From positions 372,001 to 436,000 of the forward strand of contig CAJNOI010000060.1 in assembly GCA_905250115.1 (NCBI GenBank): DNA of 64,000 bases. Reading direction: 5' to 3'. The position numbers and the translations under genes were made by a program. The notes beneath the pieces are model-generated. The model did no database searches. It was not told where the DNA came from and saw only the letters and a list, made by a program, of their open reading frames with translations. The DNA comes from Adineta steineri (lineage: Eukaryota > Rotifera > Eurotatoria > Adinetida > Adinetidae). Below, in pieces: positions 47,071-59,605 of this stretch (positions are counted from its first letter, which is position 1; each line of letters opens with the position of its first letter).

Positions 47071-49414
47071 TTAAGCTTTGCTCGTTTCGTTAAGAGGTTT
47101 ACGTTTCCATGACCATTTAAAACGTTGATTATTGTCGTCACATTGACTCATTCGAATGTGTTTATTATCATCAGATAATGACATACACAAATTTGATACT
47201 GGATGGTATATTTGATTATTCTTAAAAGAAAACAAGGTCAATGTTTCGATTTAACTATAAGTATTGTACAAACCTCTTTAAATTGCCATTGCTGATTTCC
47301 TTTCATTCCATGACATGGATAAACAATAACTTTGTCATCTTTATTAGCATCATTAACACCACCTGAGAAATCCAAACATCCATCATCTCGACGAATTTCT
47401 CCCAATTTACTCAGCATAAAAAACTTGACAAAAACAAAAATAGTATTACATTATTTCTATATTTTCATGCATACCTGATTACCACCTTGAGAATGGCAAG
47501 GATAACCGATTACCGGTTTATGATAATTCTTATGATCAGTACTTCCATCAACACAAAAACCAGCGGCTACATTTCGAACCTAAGAAAAAAAAATTTTTCA
47601 TTTTAAAATTTCATTTTTATAGTTAACAAACCTCGCCGGAAGCTACTGCATCACCAGGTATAAATTGTTCTGGATAAATTTCCGTTAAAAACCATTTAAA
47701 AGATTTACATTGTAATTTTTGTCGAAGTAATTTACGAGAAGATACATCACCATATTCACCCTATACATACAAATACTTTTTAGTTCTCATATTTTTTAAG
47801 AAAAAAAAAATTCTTACTAAATCATAATTAAATCTTTCATAATAATATTTCTAAAAAAATACAAATAGTATTAGTTGTAAAATATGAATTTTCTATACTT
47901 TATATTCATCAAGCCAAACTTCAGCTACACGAACTGCATTTTTCTTAACAACATTAACACCTGGTAACCATTTATAAGGAGATCGTTTTCGAAATATATG
48001 ACCAACATGTGAACAAGGAGCAGTTACTAGAGTACCTATATGGAATAAAACCAAAAGAGTAAATTAATAGTATTCTATCAATATTCTTACCACCACACAT
48101 CCAAATACGAAAGGACATTTCAAGATTTTCACCACCCCAAATATCCATTCCAGCATCATCTAAAATTAAATATTTTGTTTTTTTCTCTCTCTCTTATTCT
48201 ATTATATAATTTTTTTTTGACATACATGTTCCAAGTTCTTCAAAATAGATTCTACTTATTGCAAAAAGTCCTCCAGCCATGGTCGGTGTTCGAACAGGTT
48301 CTAATTCATGTTTTCTTCGTTTTCGTTCACGTTCTGGTACACCATGCCAATTAAATTGTAAATTCCAATCAAAACCACCAACACTCAATGAACTTACAGC
48401 ACCATAATTATATTTAAATGTTGAATCATCAATAACATCAATAACAGGTGTTACAACTGTTGTACGATTTGCTGATATAGGATCCATTAATGGTTCAAGC
48501 CAACCTTCAGTTGCTTCAATATGTGAATCAAGAAAAACAATAACATCACCTTTAACAGCAGCAGCACCAACTAAACGTGATCGAATAAGACCTTCACGTT
48601 TAGGTTGACGAACAATAACTACTTTTCCAAGAGCCTTTGCATAATCATCGAGTGGTTTTTTTAAATGGTCTATTAACAACAACAAAAAGAACTGGTTTGT
48701 TTTTGTTGTTCAATATAAAAATAATAAAATAATTTTTTTCTTACCCATATCAGAAAAATCATCAACAAGAATAATTTCTTTTAATAAATCAGCTGGAGTA
48801 CGATCAATAATTGAATGTATCGATCTTAATAATACTGACCATGCTTCATTATGAAAACACATAACAATACTTGCTGTTACTCGTGGTGCTTTATAATCAA
48901 TTTTTCTACAACCAGGATCACGTACATCAGGTAAACTACGATGTATTGATATTAAATCACTAACATAACAATTGAATGCATTCTTTTGAAAACCTTCATC
49001 ATATTTTCGACGTTCTTCAGGAGTTAATTTATCTTTATTAACTTCAAATGCTTTACCCATTTCACCAGGACCATTTAAAGATTGTTTTGCATTCTCTAAT
49101 TGAGGTGGTACAACTTGGTCTGGCTTTTCATGTATAACACGAACTGTTTCACTTGATGATTCAATATGTGCTGATTTATTAATAGTTGATGCTATACGAT
49201 TACCTAACTGCCTGAATACATCACCACCAAATGCATCAGCTTCATCCGCATCACGTCCTTTTCGATGATTTGAATTATAATCGTTTGGTTGATTATTGTC
49301 AGATGATTTTGTAGATATTTCATTCGATTGTAGAAGTATAAGAATAATTAAAAGCCAAGCAACAGGTACAAGAAGAATAAAACGAAATAAATAACGACGA
49401 ATATGGATACTCAT
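47071..49414 (-). CDS. Polypeptide N-acetylgalactosaminyltransferase
   Basis: Golgi type II membrane enzyme that starts mucin-type O-glycosylation by moving GalNAc from UDP-GalNAc to Ser/Thr. Features in order: short cytoplasmic end, TM helix ([20 protein letters not shown]), Ser/Asn/Glu-rich stem, GT-A catalytic domain (family 27) and ricin-type lectin domain. Catalytic landmarks are [42 protein letters not shown], the metal site [16 protein letters not shown] (DSH), [12 protein letters not shown] and [19 protein letters not shown]. The lectin part has GFCVDG, GNQFF, DDGCLDF and GNQQWQF with paired Cys. About seven short introns join the parts. The ATG at 49414 precedes the TM helix; the codon at 49429 is GTG. 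It leads a run of four closely spaced minus-strand genes. Confidence 0.93.
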
Positions 49415-51286
49415 GTTGAAGATATTCACTGTTTCTATTTGTCGACATTACCTGTCGTTTTTGTCTCTATAGACATGTAGCATAAGGTTATATTCTAGAA
49501 AATAAAGAAAAACAGAATAGAAAAAAGAAAGAAAAAGAAATAAACGACTTCATGTAATTTATATACTCGTGTATTTATAGAGATTAGAAAAGGATTGTAT
49601 ATTCTTTTGTAATGAAACTTTTGATAACATATTGTTATTTTGGATAAAGAGAAAATATATATATATATATATATGTATTATAACAACCTCCTATCAATCT
49701 GATGCCACACATATATTCACAAAGACAAAAAAAACAAATGTGCTTTTATCGATGAATAAAACATCAGCTATATACCTACGAATACTTAACAGTATAGTGC
49801 GCGGCTGCATATACTGTTCTCGTATTTCATTCCTTATTCTTTTTATTTTTCAATGTGTTCATGTTGATCTACAACAAACATGATATGTTCTCTTACCTTC
49901 TCTTCTCTTCACAACTAGTAATCGACTGCAAGAATAGACAACAACGAGAATGAGTAGAAGATTGTCACGCATATGCTCTTCCTTCTCTTTTCAAACGATA
50001 CAAATCAGGTTAATCTTTGTCTGTATGTACTACTGATCAATTTTTAAACACTTCTGTTGCCCTTTACACATAGATGATTAGTTTGTGTATCCTTTGCAAT
50101 TTGACTAGCGGAGAGTTAAAAAGAAAACTAATTTCTACGATATGCTTTGTTTAAGTAAGCGAGAAATGAGAAAAAAAACAAGATGTTGAGAATGCGAACT
50201 TTTAGTCGAATAGAATTTAGTAAGCTTAACAGTATGCATATATATATATATATACATCTCGTCGAAAGTGTTATTCGATTATGAGAAAAATCTGTCGCAG
50301 TTTAAAACTATATCCTATAATTAAAAAAAAACAAATGGTTTTTTTTCTTTCTATAATAATTATAAAAATTGAAACTTTTTTTGTTTTTAAGAACACTTCT
50401 CTTAAGAACCGGAAATTTTTTGTTTTTTGTGAATTCAATCTTATCATAAGATATTTAATTAAATTTTGTTTTTCTTATTTAGTATCTTAATATTTAATCC
50501 TTTGAAACGAAATGAAAGTTTTCTAAGCTGGACGTAAGTATACGTTTCCCTTCTCCAAGAGTCTGATTGATACAATCTACAAACCAAGAATAAATTCATT
50601 AATACCATCACCAAAGAAGATTGAACAGACTAAAATTATACAATTTCTTACATTAATATTTTTTAGATGGAATAATTCATTTGGTCAAATACCAACGAAT
50701 AATAACATAAATAATCTTTATTACATAATGATTGCGTTTGTTTACGACTAATTACATGTGAAACAGTGGAGCATCGATGCTCGATATCAGTTGTTTCTAT
50801 ATTCCTTCTTGCATAACCAAGGCAATATCATGCTTGAATATAATTCATTTTCCCAGTATGATCTAGTTAAATAATTAAAATATAATAATTATCTTTATCT
50901 TCATGCATTATATGTTGATAAGTATCAAAATATAAAATCTAAATAAGAATATTTGTTGACTTTTTCTTCTTATTTTTATTTATTTGTACGTTGCGTATTT
51001 TGATCAATGGTTCCAATAATCTAATCGAATGACAATAGTTTACGATAGATGTCAGTTTAAAGAAAAGAATCTGTTATGAAATATTATTTTATAAAAAAAA
51101 TAAATAAAAATAAAAATAAATAATTTCATTAAGATATTCGAAATATAAATTTACAATTGAACGAATTGAATAGAGGTTATTGTTCTAGTAACAACATACA
51201 AAATGATTGATGTTTATGAGAAAAACCTTACAAAACAAAGTTCTTTTTTGTTTTAGTATTCAATATCGTTCAGAGTTCTAGTAGAC
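49415..51286. other. Divergent intergenic region
   Basis: 1.9 kb between the GalNAc-transferase start (left) and the DUF4476-like start (right), so both promoters should lie here. It contains TA runs near 49660 and 50240 and no convincing open frame or RNA gene. Confidence 0.55.
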
Positions 51287-53230
51287 ATGAATTTTCTCGA
51301 TCCAATTGCAAAAAGTAATCTCCCATCACAAAATCGAAGTTATCAAACACCTTTGAGTGATGAACAATTTGAAATTTTATGTCGAACAATGGTTCATGTA
51401 AGTTTCAAAAAAATATTTTACTCAATATAACCTTGACATCGACCTTCAATAATTAATATGCAAATGAAATTTTCTACTAGAATATGTACTTGTAATTCTC
51501 AGTACACAGTAGAAATATTTTTAAAGATCAAATGTTAGGCTTCTTTGTAACATATATTTAATCTTAGAAAATGACAGTATTGATAAAGCAATTCTATTGT
51601 AGAATCATAAAACCGTCATGCTTCTCTGTCAATGATCGATGGTAGTGTTCTACGTAGAGTTTGCCCGGATTCATCGTTCTAATATTCCATGTTTCAATTG
51701 TATCTGATTCTTTGGAGCATCGTACTTTCCTTTTAGCCTTTCAAGTGGATTGTGTTATCCCTACAGTATAGTTTGCGGTCTTACTGGAATGCACAAGTCT
51801 TTTCACCACGACAAATTTTTAACACTTATTAATTAAGATTGCAATAGATTAGGAAATTACATTTATTATGCATAGTCAGTAAAAATAGAAAGACGAGTAC
51901 ATCATCTGTATGAACAAAAAAACAAAATAAATATACATAGTAATAATAAAATAAGCGATTTTTATTATTGTCTTTATTTGCTAAAATACACAATATTTAC
52001 AAGACAAAACCTTGTATTTCTCGATTGTTATATGTTCTTTTGTATCCTTTTTGTTTTTGGAATAGAAGTTGAAATAATTATATGTAATATATATTCAACA
52101 TTTGAAGGTATTCAAATCAGTTTTCTTTTCTTTTGTTCCAAACAACAAGTATTAAATCATAACAATTTCTTTTGTAGGAAACAAGTGATCATGAAAGAAA
52201 ACTTGAAACTCTTTATCATTCACGGGGATTTTTAAGTGGTGAACAAGCAGGTCATATTGTTGCATCATTAACACGACCAAAAGATCGAGTAAAAGCAATC
52301 ATGATATTAGAACCGGTATAGAATTTAATTTAGGAAAAACAAAGAATATTTATAAATAATTCTAGCGTTTAATTCCAATGACATGTCAACAAGCACGAAA
52401 TATTCTTGCTTCTGTTACTATACATAATGATCGTCTTGAAGCGCTTCAATATGTAAAAAGGTTCGAATAATAATATTTTTGCTTTTGAAATAAATACTAT
52501 TATTTCTTTTTTTTTTGTTTATATTGAAGAGCTCTTAATGATGCAAATACACAAGAAGGAAATGATTATATATTAAGTGCCTTTCCATTCTTTGAAGATA
52601 AATTAAAAGCAGGTTTGTTTATATTCATTTTTTGTTTTTCGGAAAAAAAAACGTTGATTTATATATTTTAGCTGCTATTTTGGATACGGTTCGTATAAAT
52701 AAATCCTAGAAATAAACTATTATCTATTTTAAATTAGGTCATTGCACGAGAAGGAATAAGAGTAGCTGCAGGTGGACATATTGGTTACGGTGCACTTGGC
52801 TCATCAGTTGTTCGTGCTGCACCATTGAATCCACATTTTTACGGATCAGTTGCTGCTCAAGTAGCTCATTTACCAGTACGTAAAAAAAGAAGAAAGAATA
52901 TATCTTATTTTAAAAGAATTTTCTTTCCAATAGAATCATAGTCAAGATGCATCACCCGTCAATAAAATATTTCCTCCTCAAGCTCCATCAATTTATTCAT
53001 TTGGTGAAACATATCTTCCACCAAAACGAGCAACGGATATCAATGCACATTTTACATCTAAGACAAGCATGAATCTTAATAATAATCAATATACAGGATT
53101 TAATTCATCACCATCAAATATGTATCATGCATCGGATCCAGGTCCAATAGGTTACGCAAATTTACAACCAAATACAGCACCAAATACATATGATGTATCA
53201 TCTCAATTACATCAAGCAACATATTCATAG
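51287..53230 (+). CDS. DUF4476-like protein with disordered tail
   Basis: Protein of unknown function. Exon 1 (51287-51397) ends FEILCRTMVH and joins, across a 780-bp intron, to ETSDHERKLETLYHSRGFLS. Then come GEQAGHIVASL, RVKAIMILEPRLIPMTCQQA, RLEALQYVKRALND and ILSAFPFFEDKLKAA. This double set of helical repeats with M-L-hydrophobic periodicity resembles the DUF4476 domain known from animals and bacteria. Downstream exons add a Gly-rich stretch (AAGGHIGYGALGSSVVRAAP) and a Pro/Asn/Ser/Tyr-rich tail ending at 53230. No signal peptide or TM helix was seen. A TTTTAG acceptor about 30 bases before the ATG could be a trans-splice site. The domain assignment is from memory of the pattern and is moderately sure. 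Confidence 0.68.
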
Positions 53231-53910
53231 ACTAATTTTTCATAATGATTTTTTTTTCTGCAACAAGTGATTAAACATATATATTGTGCCTTTAATATTT
53301 TTTATTTTTTCCATATGAAGACACGTGCCTAAAATAATAAGTTTTATGTTTTTGTTCAATTTAACTGCAACTATCAGCCTTATTCTTCTTTTTTTCTTTC
53401 TTGTTTACCACCTTCATTTTAATTCAAAATAAATATTCATATAAAATTCTAATCTGCAATGTATACTTTGAAGAAAAGATTTTAAGTAGTTTTTAAGTAA
53501 AGAGAGAAACAAAAAAGACGAGCAATAACAATGAACATTAAAAAAAACAAGCTAAAAAAAACGATGTTGTTTTTTTTATCAACTAGTTAAAATTTAAAAA
53601 TTATGTTACATTTATATACATACATGTATGTCGTCTATTTTTTCAATCGAGAGTCTTTACTTTGCTTGTTGTTGTTAGTGATGGGTGTTATTGTTATTGA
53701 TGATTGGCTGATGCGAGAAGGAGAAATCAATTTTATTCTTTCCATTATATTAAAAGAAAAGGAATCATTCTGTCAAACAAAAAAGTATGTGAAACAGATT
53801 TATGCGTTGCTACAATATTTGAGTTGTCGTTGTGACTGCACTTTTTCAGTTTTTTTTTAAACAAAGAAACATACCAATAGTTATATTCATTTCATATATC
53901 TCGTTGTAAC
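53231..53910. other. Intergenic, nothing recognised
   Basis: 680 bp of T/A-rich DNA between two plus-strand genes. The open frame at 53603-53860 is low complexity and ends before the next gene. Probably 3' UTR plus promoter. Confidence 0.5.
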
Positions 53911-55678
53911 ATGACTTGTGAGTATAAATGAAAAGATAAAGAAAATTTCTTGTTTTTTTAAACGAAATTCTTATAGTCTATGGTCCAGCATTTCCCAATG
54001 AGGCAAATACGGAAACATTAGCAGCTTCACGACAACGTTTTGGTAATCGAAGTGCCAATATGTTTTTCGTACGTCCTGCACGACATGCTGCTTGTCCAAG
54101 ACGTTTGAAATTTATGCATAGTATGATTTCTTTATGTTCTAATTGATCATTTCTATGTCATTATTATAATAGATATTAAAACTGGTTTTATTTCATATGT
54201 GGAAGATTCTCCTTATGTCAATCGTGCACCACATAGAACTACGATTTCAACTTCAAATGATCTGGACATGGATAAGAGTAATGGTTTTGGTCTTTGTAAG
54301 TTGTAACTCGATATGAAATTCTCTTTGATTTTGATATAAGAGTAAATCATAAAAATAAGTAAAAGTTCAGAAATTTCGATTGTAGAATTGAAGTTAGAAT
54401 ATATGAATGCTTCAAATTCTTCTATATTTACAGATAATTCAGCTGATGCATGGCGTCAGGAATTATTAGAATTGGCTCAACAAATAAAATCAACACTTAC
54501 ACCAGCTGATGAACAAGATCAACCATTTCGTCAATCTCGAACGGCACGTTTAAATAGAAATGTTCCAAAACGAAGTTCTAGTTCAGCATCAAGTTATAAT
54601 TTTGATTCAGTAAATGATTCAAATGCTTCGAAACGATTATTACAACGACGTCCAAGTCAACGTTCTCAACGACCACAAACATCAAAACCAAAAACTCCTA
54701 ATGGAAAAGCTGATCAAGACCAAAACGGTGGTGATGAAACTCAAGATCCTGGCATATGGGTAATATATTTACATTAAACTTTCAATTCTTCTAAATCTTT
54801 CTTTTCTTTTTTAAAGTTAATTCCAATTCTTTGCTACATTTTACAAACCGATAATATATTTGAAGCACAAAATTGGCTTGTAAATGCACAACCGACTGGT
54901 TTGAACTATTCCTAAACTTTTATTCATATATACATAAAAATATATATATATTTGTTTTTATTTCTTTAGAAAAACGTTTAGCTATGGAATTGATTAGTCG
55001 AACAATGCAAGATATGCAAAATTATGAAGGTGATTTTCAAACGGATACTCAAAATTTTGATCTATCAGCACCAACAAATCCAAATAAGTATTTACTTTGG
55101 AAAAACGTTTTTATTTATAAATCTAACATTCTATTTTTATTTAGTGTTTATTGGCCATATAAATTATGGCAAAAACAAGAAAAAGATCGTCAACAACAAC
55201 AAATTCAAACATTTATGAAACAATCGAAATTAAATTCGCAATGTTCATCAAATGCGGATAATGGCGATACATGTGAACGAGCTACATCACCACTTCGAAT
55301 GGTTTCACCACATAAACGTTTATTAACACAATCAACAAATAATTCTGTTGCTCCCATTGAATTAACTGTTATCGAACGATCATCAACACGAAATTCAAAT
55401 GATCGAGCAACACCAACAATTATTGTTCGAGATAGTCAAAGTCGAATGATGGGTATATTTAATATATTTTCTTTACCTAAATTATTTTCTTTTATAAAGA
55501 TCGACCAACTAATTCGGAAAGACGTCCATCATCAAGACTTACAACAGCAAGAAGTCAATATGGATATGATCATCCATCTCGTCGTGGTCATCGTATACAA
55601 ACAAGTACAAATTATTCTCCCAATGAAAATATAAATCCACCATCACCACAAGCACGTGGCAAAACTCCACTTATTTAA
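53911..55678 (+). CDS. TBATA: TBATA-like protein (thymus, brain and testes associated)
   Basis: Homologue of TBATA, a poorly understood protein of vertebrate thymus stroma, brain and testis. Family landmarks are RFGNRSANMFFVRPARHA, RLKFMHNIKTGFISYVED and PHRTTIS. After these come SADAWRQELLELAQQI, then IPILCYILQTDNIFEAQNWL and EKRLAMELISRTM. A basic Ser/Arg/Gln-rich tail follows. The proposed start is a 7-base first exon (ATG ACT T at 53911) with a 59-bp intron in phase; this is tentative. Later joins at 54763, 54894, 55085 and 55449 are in phase. The join after exon 3 is a problem: the strongest donor (GTAAGT at 54296) would create TAA at the junction, so a weaker donor (GTAATG near 54278) may be used, or the gene is damaged. 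The overall match to TBATA is good. Confidence 0.72.
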
Positions 55679-56272
55679 AATGACAAACATTCGAAATCGA
55701 ATGATATTTCAAATCTATTTTTTTATATTTTTTATTCCTTTTTAAACCGAGCTCTATAAATTATTTCGATTGATTTGAATGAAAAAAATTTTTTTGAAAT
55801 ACATTCCATTACTTTTTACACTTCTAGTTCATCAAACAAAAGAATATATTTTCGTAAATCAATTCATATTTTGCTGCAAGCTAAAAAGAAAAAAAATTGT
55901 TGATAATAACTTTTCTTGATCAACCAAAATGAAATCAATTTTTTTCCGATATTCTCTCAGTTTGTTTATAAACTCGTAAATTTATCTTTAGGAAATTTAA
56001 AACAGAAATAATACATGGTTAATTATATATTTGTAGCCATGCCTTTTGTGATAAATCGTTGCTAAGGTATCTGGGAAAGAGAACAGAGAAGAATTTTTAT
56101 TTTATTTATGTATGTTAACAGTTTACATTTTTCGTAAAAAAGAAGTGCATGTATGAATGGTTCGAAATCATGGAAAAACAACACAGTATTGTGAGATATT
56201 ATTTCACCCTACTGAGATAGACACACAGTTAGACAAGATTAAAATATGAAAAGAAATATAATTATAATCTGC
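55679..56272. other. Convergent 3' intergenic spacer
   Basis: About 590 bp between two convergent stops. AT-rich, no open frame of note, probably 3' UTRs. Confidence 0.5.
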
Positions 56273-56882
56273 TCATAGAAAACGTTTATTACGTTGTTTA
56301 GAAGGTACAATTATTGATGAATTTCGTGTTTCGATATTGCCATACTTTTTTTTATCTATAAATAAATTTGTATACTAAACTGATATTTAAATCTTAAAAA
56401 TATTATACATACACATAGCTATTTTTGCAGCTAGTGCTTGCAATGCCATTAATGATGTTGTTCTATCTCGTTTTTCAAGAATATATTGTTTTCTTTTTGA
56501 TTGTGGTCGAGATGTTGAATTTCTTCTAGCTGAATTATATTTTTTAGTCAGTATATAAAATAATAGTTCAAAATTATGTATTAAGTAACATACTTTTCTT
56601 TCGAGCTTGAGTTGATTTAATTTTGTTAAGAACTTTTAATTTAGAGTATTGTGATTTCCGAGAAGTATTGTTTCGTTTACGTCTAGTCTTCGAATTAGGC
56701 GATAATCTTTTTCGTTTTTGTTGTTTAATATGTTTATGATGCATTATTTTCTTTTGTTTTATATTTAATTTTGATCGATCAGAATTATTATTCTTTTGAG
56801 TTCGATGGAATGAAACGATTATATTCGTATTGATATTTCTAGTTTTATTTCTGTCAGAGAAATGAACAGCTGAGACAACCAT
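56273..56882 (-). CDS. Small basic protein, unknown
   Basis: Three exons can be joined in phase to give roughly 155 residues, extremely rich in Lys, Arg, Asn and Ser (for example HHKHIKQQKRKRLSPNSKTR). The central exon encodes RPQSKRKQYILEKRDRTTSL then MALQALAAKI, which looks helical. The last exon ends KQRNKRFL then stop at 56273. Several nuclear-localisation-like basic runs suggest a nuclear or nucleolar protein, by composition only. The acceptor of exon 2 must be TTCAG rather than the nearby CTAG to keep frame. No homologue is recognised, and a false model in AT-rich DNA is possible. Confidence 0.45.
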
Positions 56883-57560
56883 AGCCAAAAAGATTCGTAT
56901 GTTATTAAATTGTTTGAAGTAGAGAAAGATCGCTAATAATAGTATTATCTACATTTTTAACTTACGTTATTTTTTTCACAATCCAATTAATACAATAGCG
57001 TTAGAAATATTTATGAAAAAATGATATAATTTTAAAAACTCTTGCGCCTCTTTTTAAAATATATGTAGTCAGTGTGAAATAAAAACTTTTTCTTTCATTT
57101 ATTGTTACTGTAATCATTTTTATGATCGAAGTCGTTTCATTCGATGAATATTCACTCCTTTCAGAAATATATCTAAGTATGAGTTATTCAGTTTTGATTA
57201 AATATTGCATAACTTCAAAGCAACTGATTTCCGCTAGAGCAAAATTATATAATTAATATTTTTATGATGCATCTATGGCATACTTCTCGATACATCCATG
57301 ACAACTTACTTGAAATAGTACATTAAACTGAATACGATAATGGTTAGCATCGTGATGCTTCTTATTTTTTCTATTCTACAGAAGACATTATCAAAACCAT
57401 TAAGTTTTCTATAATTTTAAATATGAGACATGTGATTCTCAGAAAAAAGTACTTTTTAAACAATATTTAAAGAGAAGAAAATTCTAGCTAGTGTTACATT
57501 TCATTTCTCAATATAAAAACATTAACTGCACTGAAGACAAACTTCTTTTATTAGCAAAAA
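56883..57560. other. Divergent intergenic region
   Basis: About 680 bp between the divergent starts of the small basic protein and the GH45 gene. No coding pattern or repeats were noticed. Confidence 0.5.
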
Positions 57561-59605
57561 ATGCTTCGTTCAATATATTTACCATTGATCTTACTAATTC
57601 TAATTACTATTGGTTCTACAACATTAATCGGTTGTATAAACTCAGCAGCATATGCTCCTGCTAATTTTGCAAATGTTTTGATATATAATGGTACATGCTC
57701 TCAATGTATATGTGCTGCATTTTTCTCGAATACTCCTGCGACATATCAAGCATTGAATTGTTATGAAAATAATCAAACATGTTCATTATTTCCAAGTTTT
57801 CTATTCCAATCGGATGTTCATAGCAATACTAATTCAAAACTATATTTTATGCCGCAAAAAACAACAACAACAGCAACAACAACTACAATAACAACAACAA
57901 CAACAACAGCAACAACAACTACAACAACAACAGCAGGTAATTTTCCTATTATTTAAGTTCTCATACAGAATCATACTTGGTATATCCTATATGGAAATGA
58001 AATAATAAGAGAAATGATTAGATTTGATACGAAATAGATTTCAATTAACATTAAGACATAGAGTTCGAGGCAAAAGTGATTCGTCTAATACGAAACACAA
58101 AGTGTTACGATAATATTGTTGAAGGCTCATCAGTTTTCATTTTAGTAATTTATAAGAATACATAATACATCTCATCATCTTCACAGCAGAATATATGATG
58201 ATCTAGAATGAAAGATTGCTGAATTACCACCAACATTACATGTCATTACCATAGAAATATATGACATACTTCATTGAAGGCGGAGTAAAGTAGTCCACTT
58301 TTTTACTCTTATATTTCAACAATCCTTTTAGACGCTATATTATAAAGAAGGCGTTTACTTAAGCCGTTATTTTATACTCTCGAAAAATTTATTGTTTTTC
58401 CATAAATATCATGAATTATTTTTTTTTTCTTTCCATTAAATATTTTAAAACTAATATTGCGTTCTCGAGGAAAAAATTAAAAAAACCTAGAATATTCATA
58501 TCAAAGTAAAATGACCTAATGCATTTATTAAGTAAATTTTTACCGACTCTGGCTATTCAGCTTGGATTTTCAACAGTAGAAACAACATGCTTCGAACTGT
58601 TGATCCATATGACACTCATGATATTTTTATTCAAGAGTTAAGTTATCATAAGAATTCATGGAGGATTAGAGCAAGAAACATAACAGATATTGAAAAATTG
58701 AATATGATAGCATAAGTCAATTGAAAACTATCCAAAGAAATCCTTGTATTCACTGAACTGACATAAACATTAGTTGATAAAGCATTTTATTTTCGATAAA
58801 TTTAAAATAAAATCAATATGTAATGATAAAGTAAATAACTCAATTTTTTATTTTTCTAGCAGCCACTACTACTACGACAACTACCGGAATTTTATCGACA
58901 ACAACATATTTTAATGATAGTCGTCAAAATGCTTCAACTAGTACATACTGGGATTGTTGTAAATTAAGTTGTGGTTGGCCAGGTAAAGCTAATGTTACAA
59001 GTCCACCAAGAACTTGTACGCAAAACGGTAATACTACCATCGATAGTAATACTCAATCAGTCTGTGTCAGTGGTGGCAGTGCATATATGTGTACTGATCA
59101 ACAACCGTGGAATGTTAGTGGTAATCTTTCATATGGTTATGCAGGTGCTTATGTTTACGTGAGTAATATCTGTTTTTAAACATATATATACATATATATA
59201 TTTATTTTATTTCAGGGCCTGGCAGAAAAGGACTGGTGTTGTACGTGTTATTCATTATTATTTACATCAGGTCCTATTAGTGGCAAAGAGATGATTATAC
59301 AAGTAATCAATACTGCTTATACAGCCGATAATATGTTTATTTTACAAATACCGGGTGGTGGATGGGGTGGTTCAGCTAATGGATGTACAAGTCAATTTAA
59401 TGGTTCTTATTCATTCGGTAATCAATATGGAGGTATTACTAATCGAACGAGTTGTAGTAGTCTGCCAAGTGTTCTTCAAGCAGGTTGCTATTGGCGATTC
59501 GACTGGTTTATGAACGCTTATAATCCATCAGCACGATTCAAAATAGTATCTTGTCCAACTAGTCTAACATCAAAAACTGGATGTGTTCGACTAGGATCCA
59601 TTTAA
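57561..59605 (+). CDS. Secreted GH45 endoglucanase-like protein, acid residue lost
   Basis: 354 residues in three exons (57561-57936, 58860-59160, 59218-59605). Signal peptide (LPLILLILITIGSTT), a small Cys-rich domain (CSQCICAAFF...CYENNQTC), a long Thr-rich linker, then a glycoside hydrolase family 45 domain. Landmarks are STYWDCCKLSCGWPGKA, DQQPWNVSGNLSYGYAGAYV, DWCCTCYSLLFTSGPISGKE, PGGGWGGSANGCTSQF, YGGI, and AGCYWRFDWF then MNAYNPSARF. The nucleophilic/base-side Asp of YWDCC is present (D157; Humicola insolens D10). The general acid D121, in the HFDL motif, is replaced by Ile267 (MFIL), so hydrolysis is doubtful although the fold looks intact. GH45 cellulases in animals are usually ascribed to transfer from fungi or protists. 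The first intron is 923 bp. A decayed second copy lies about 1 kb downstream. Confidence 0.9.
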
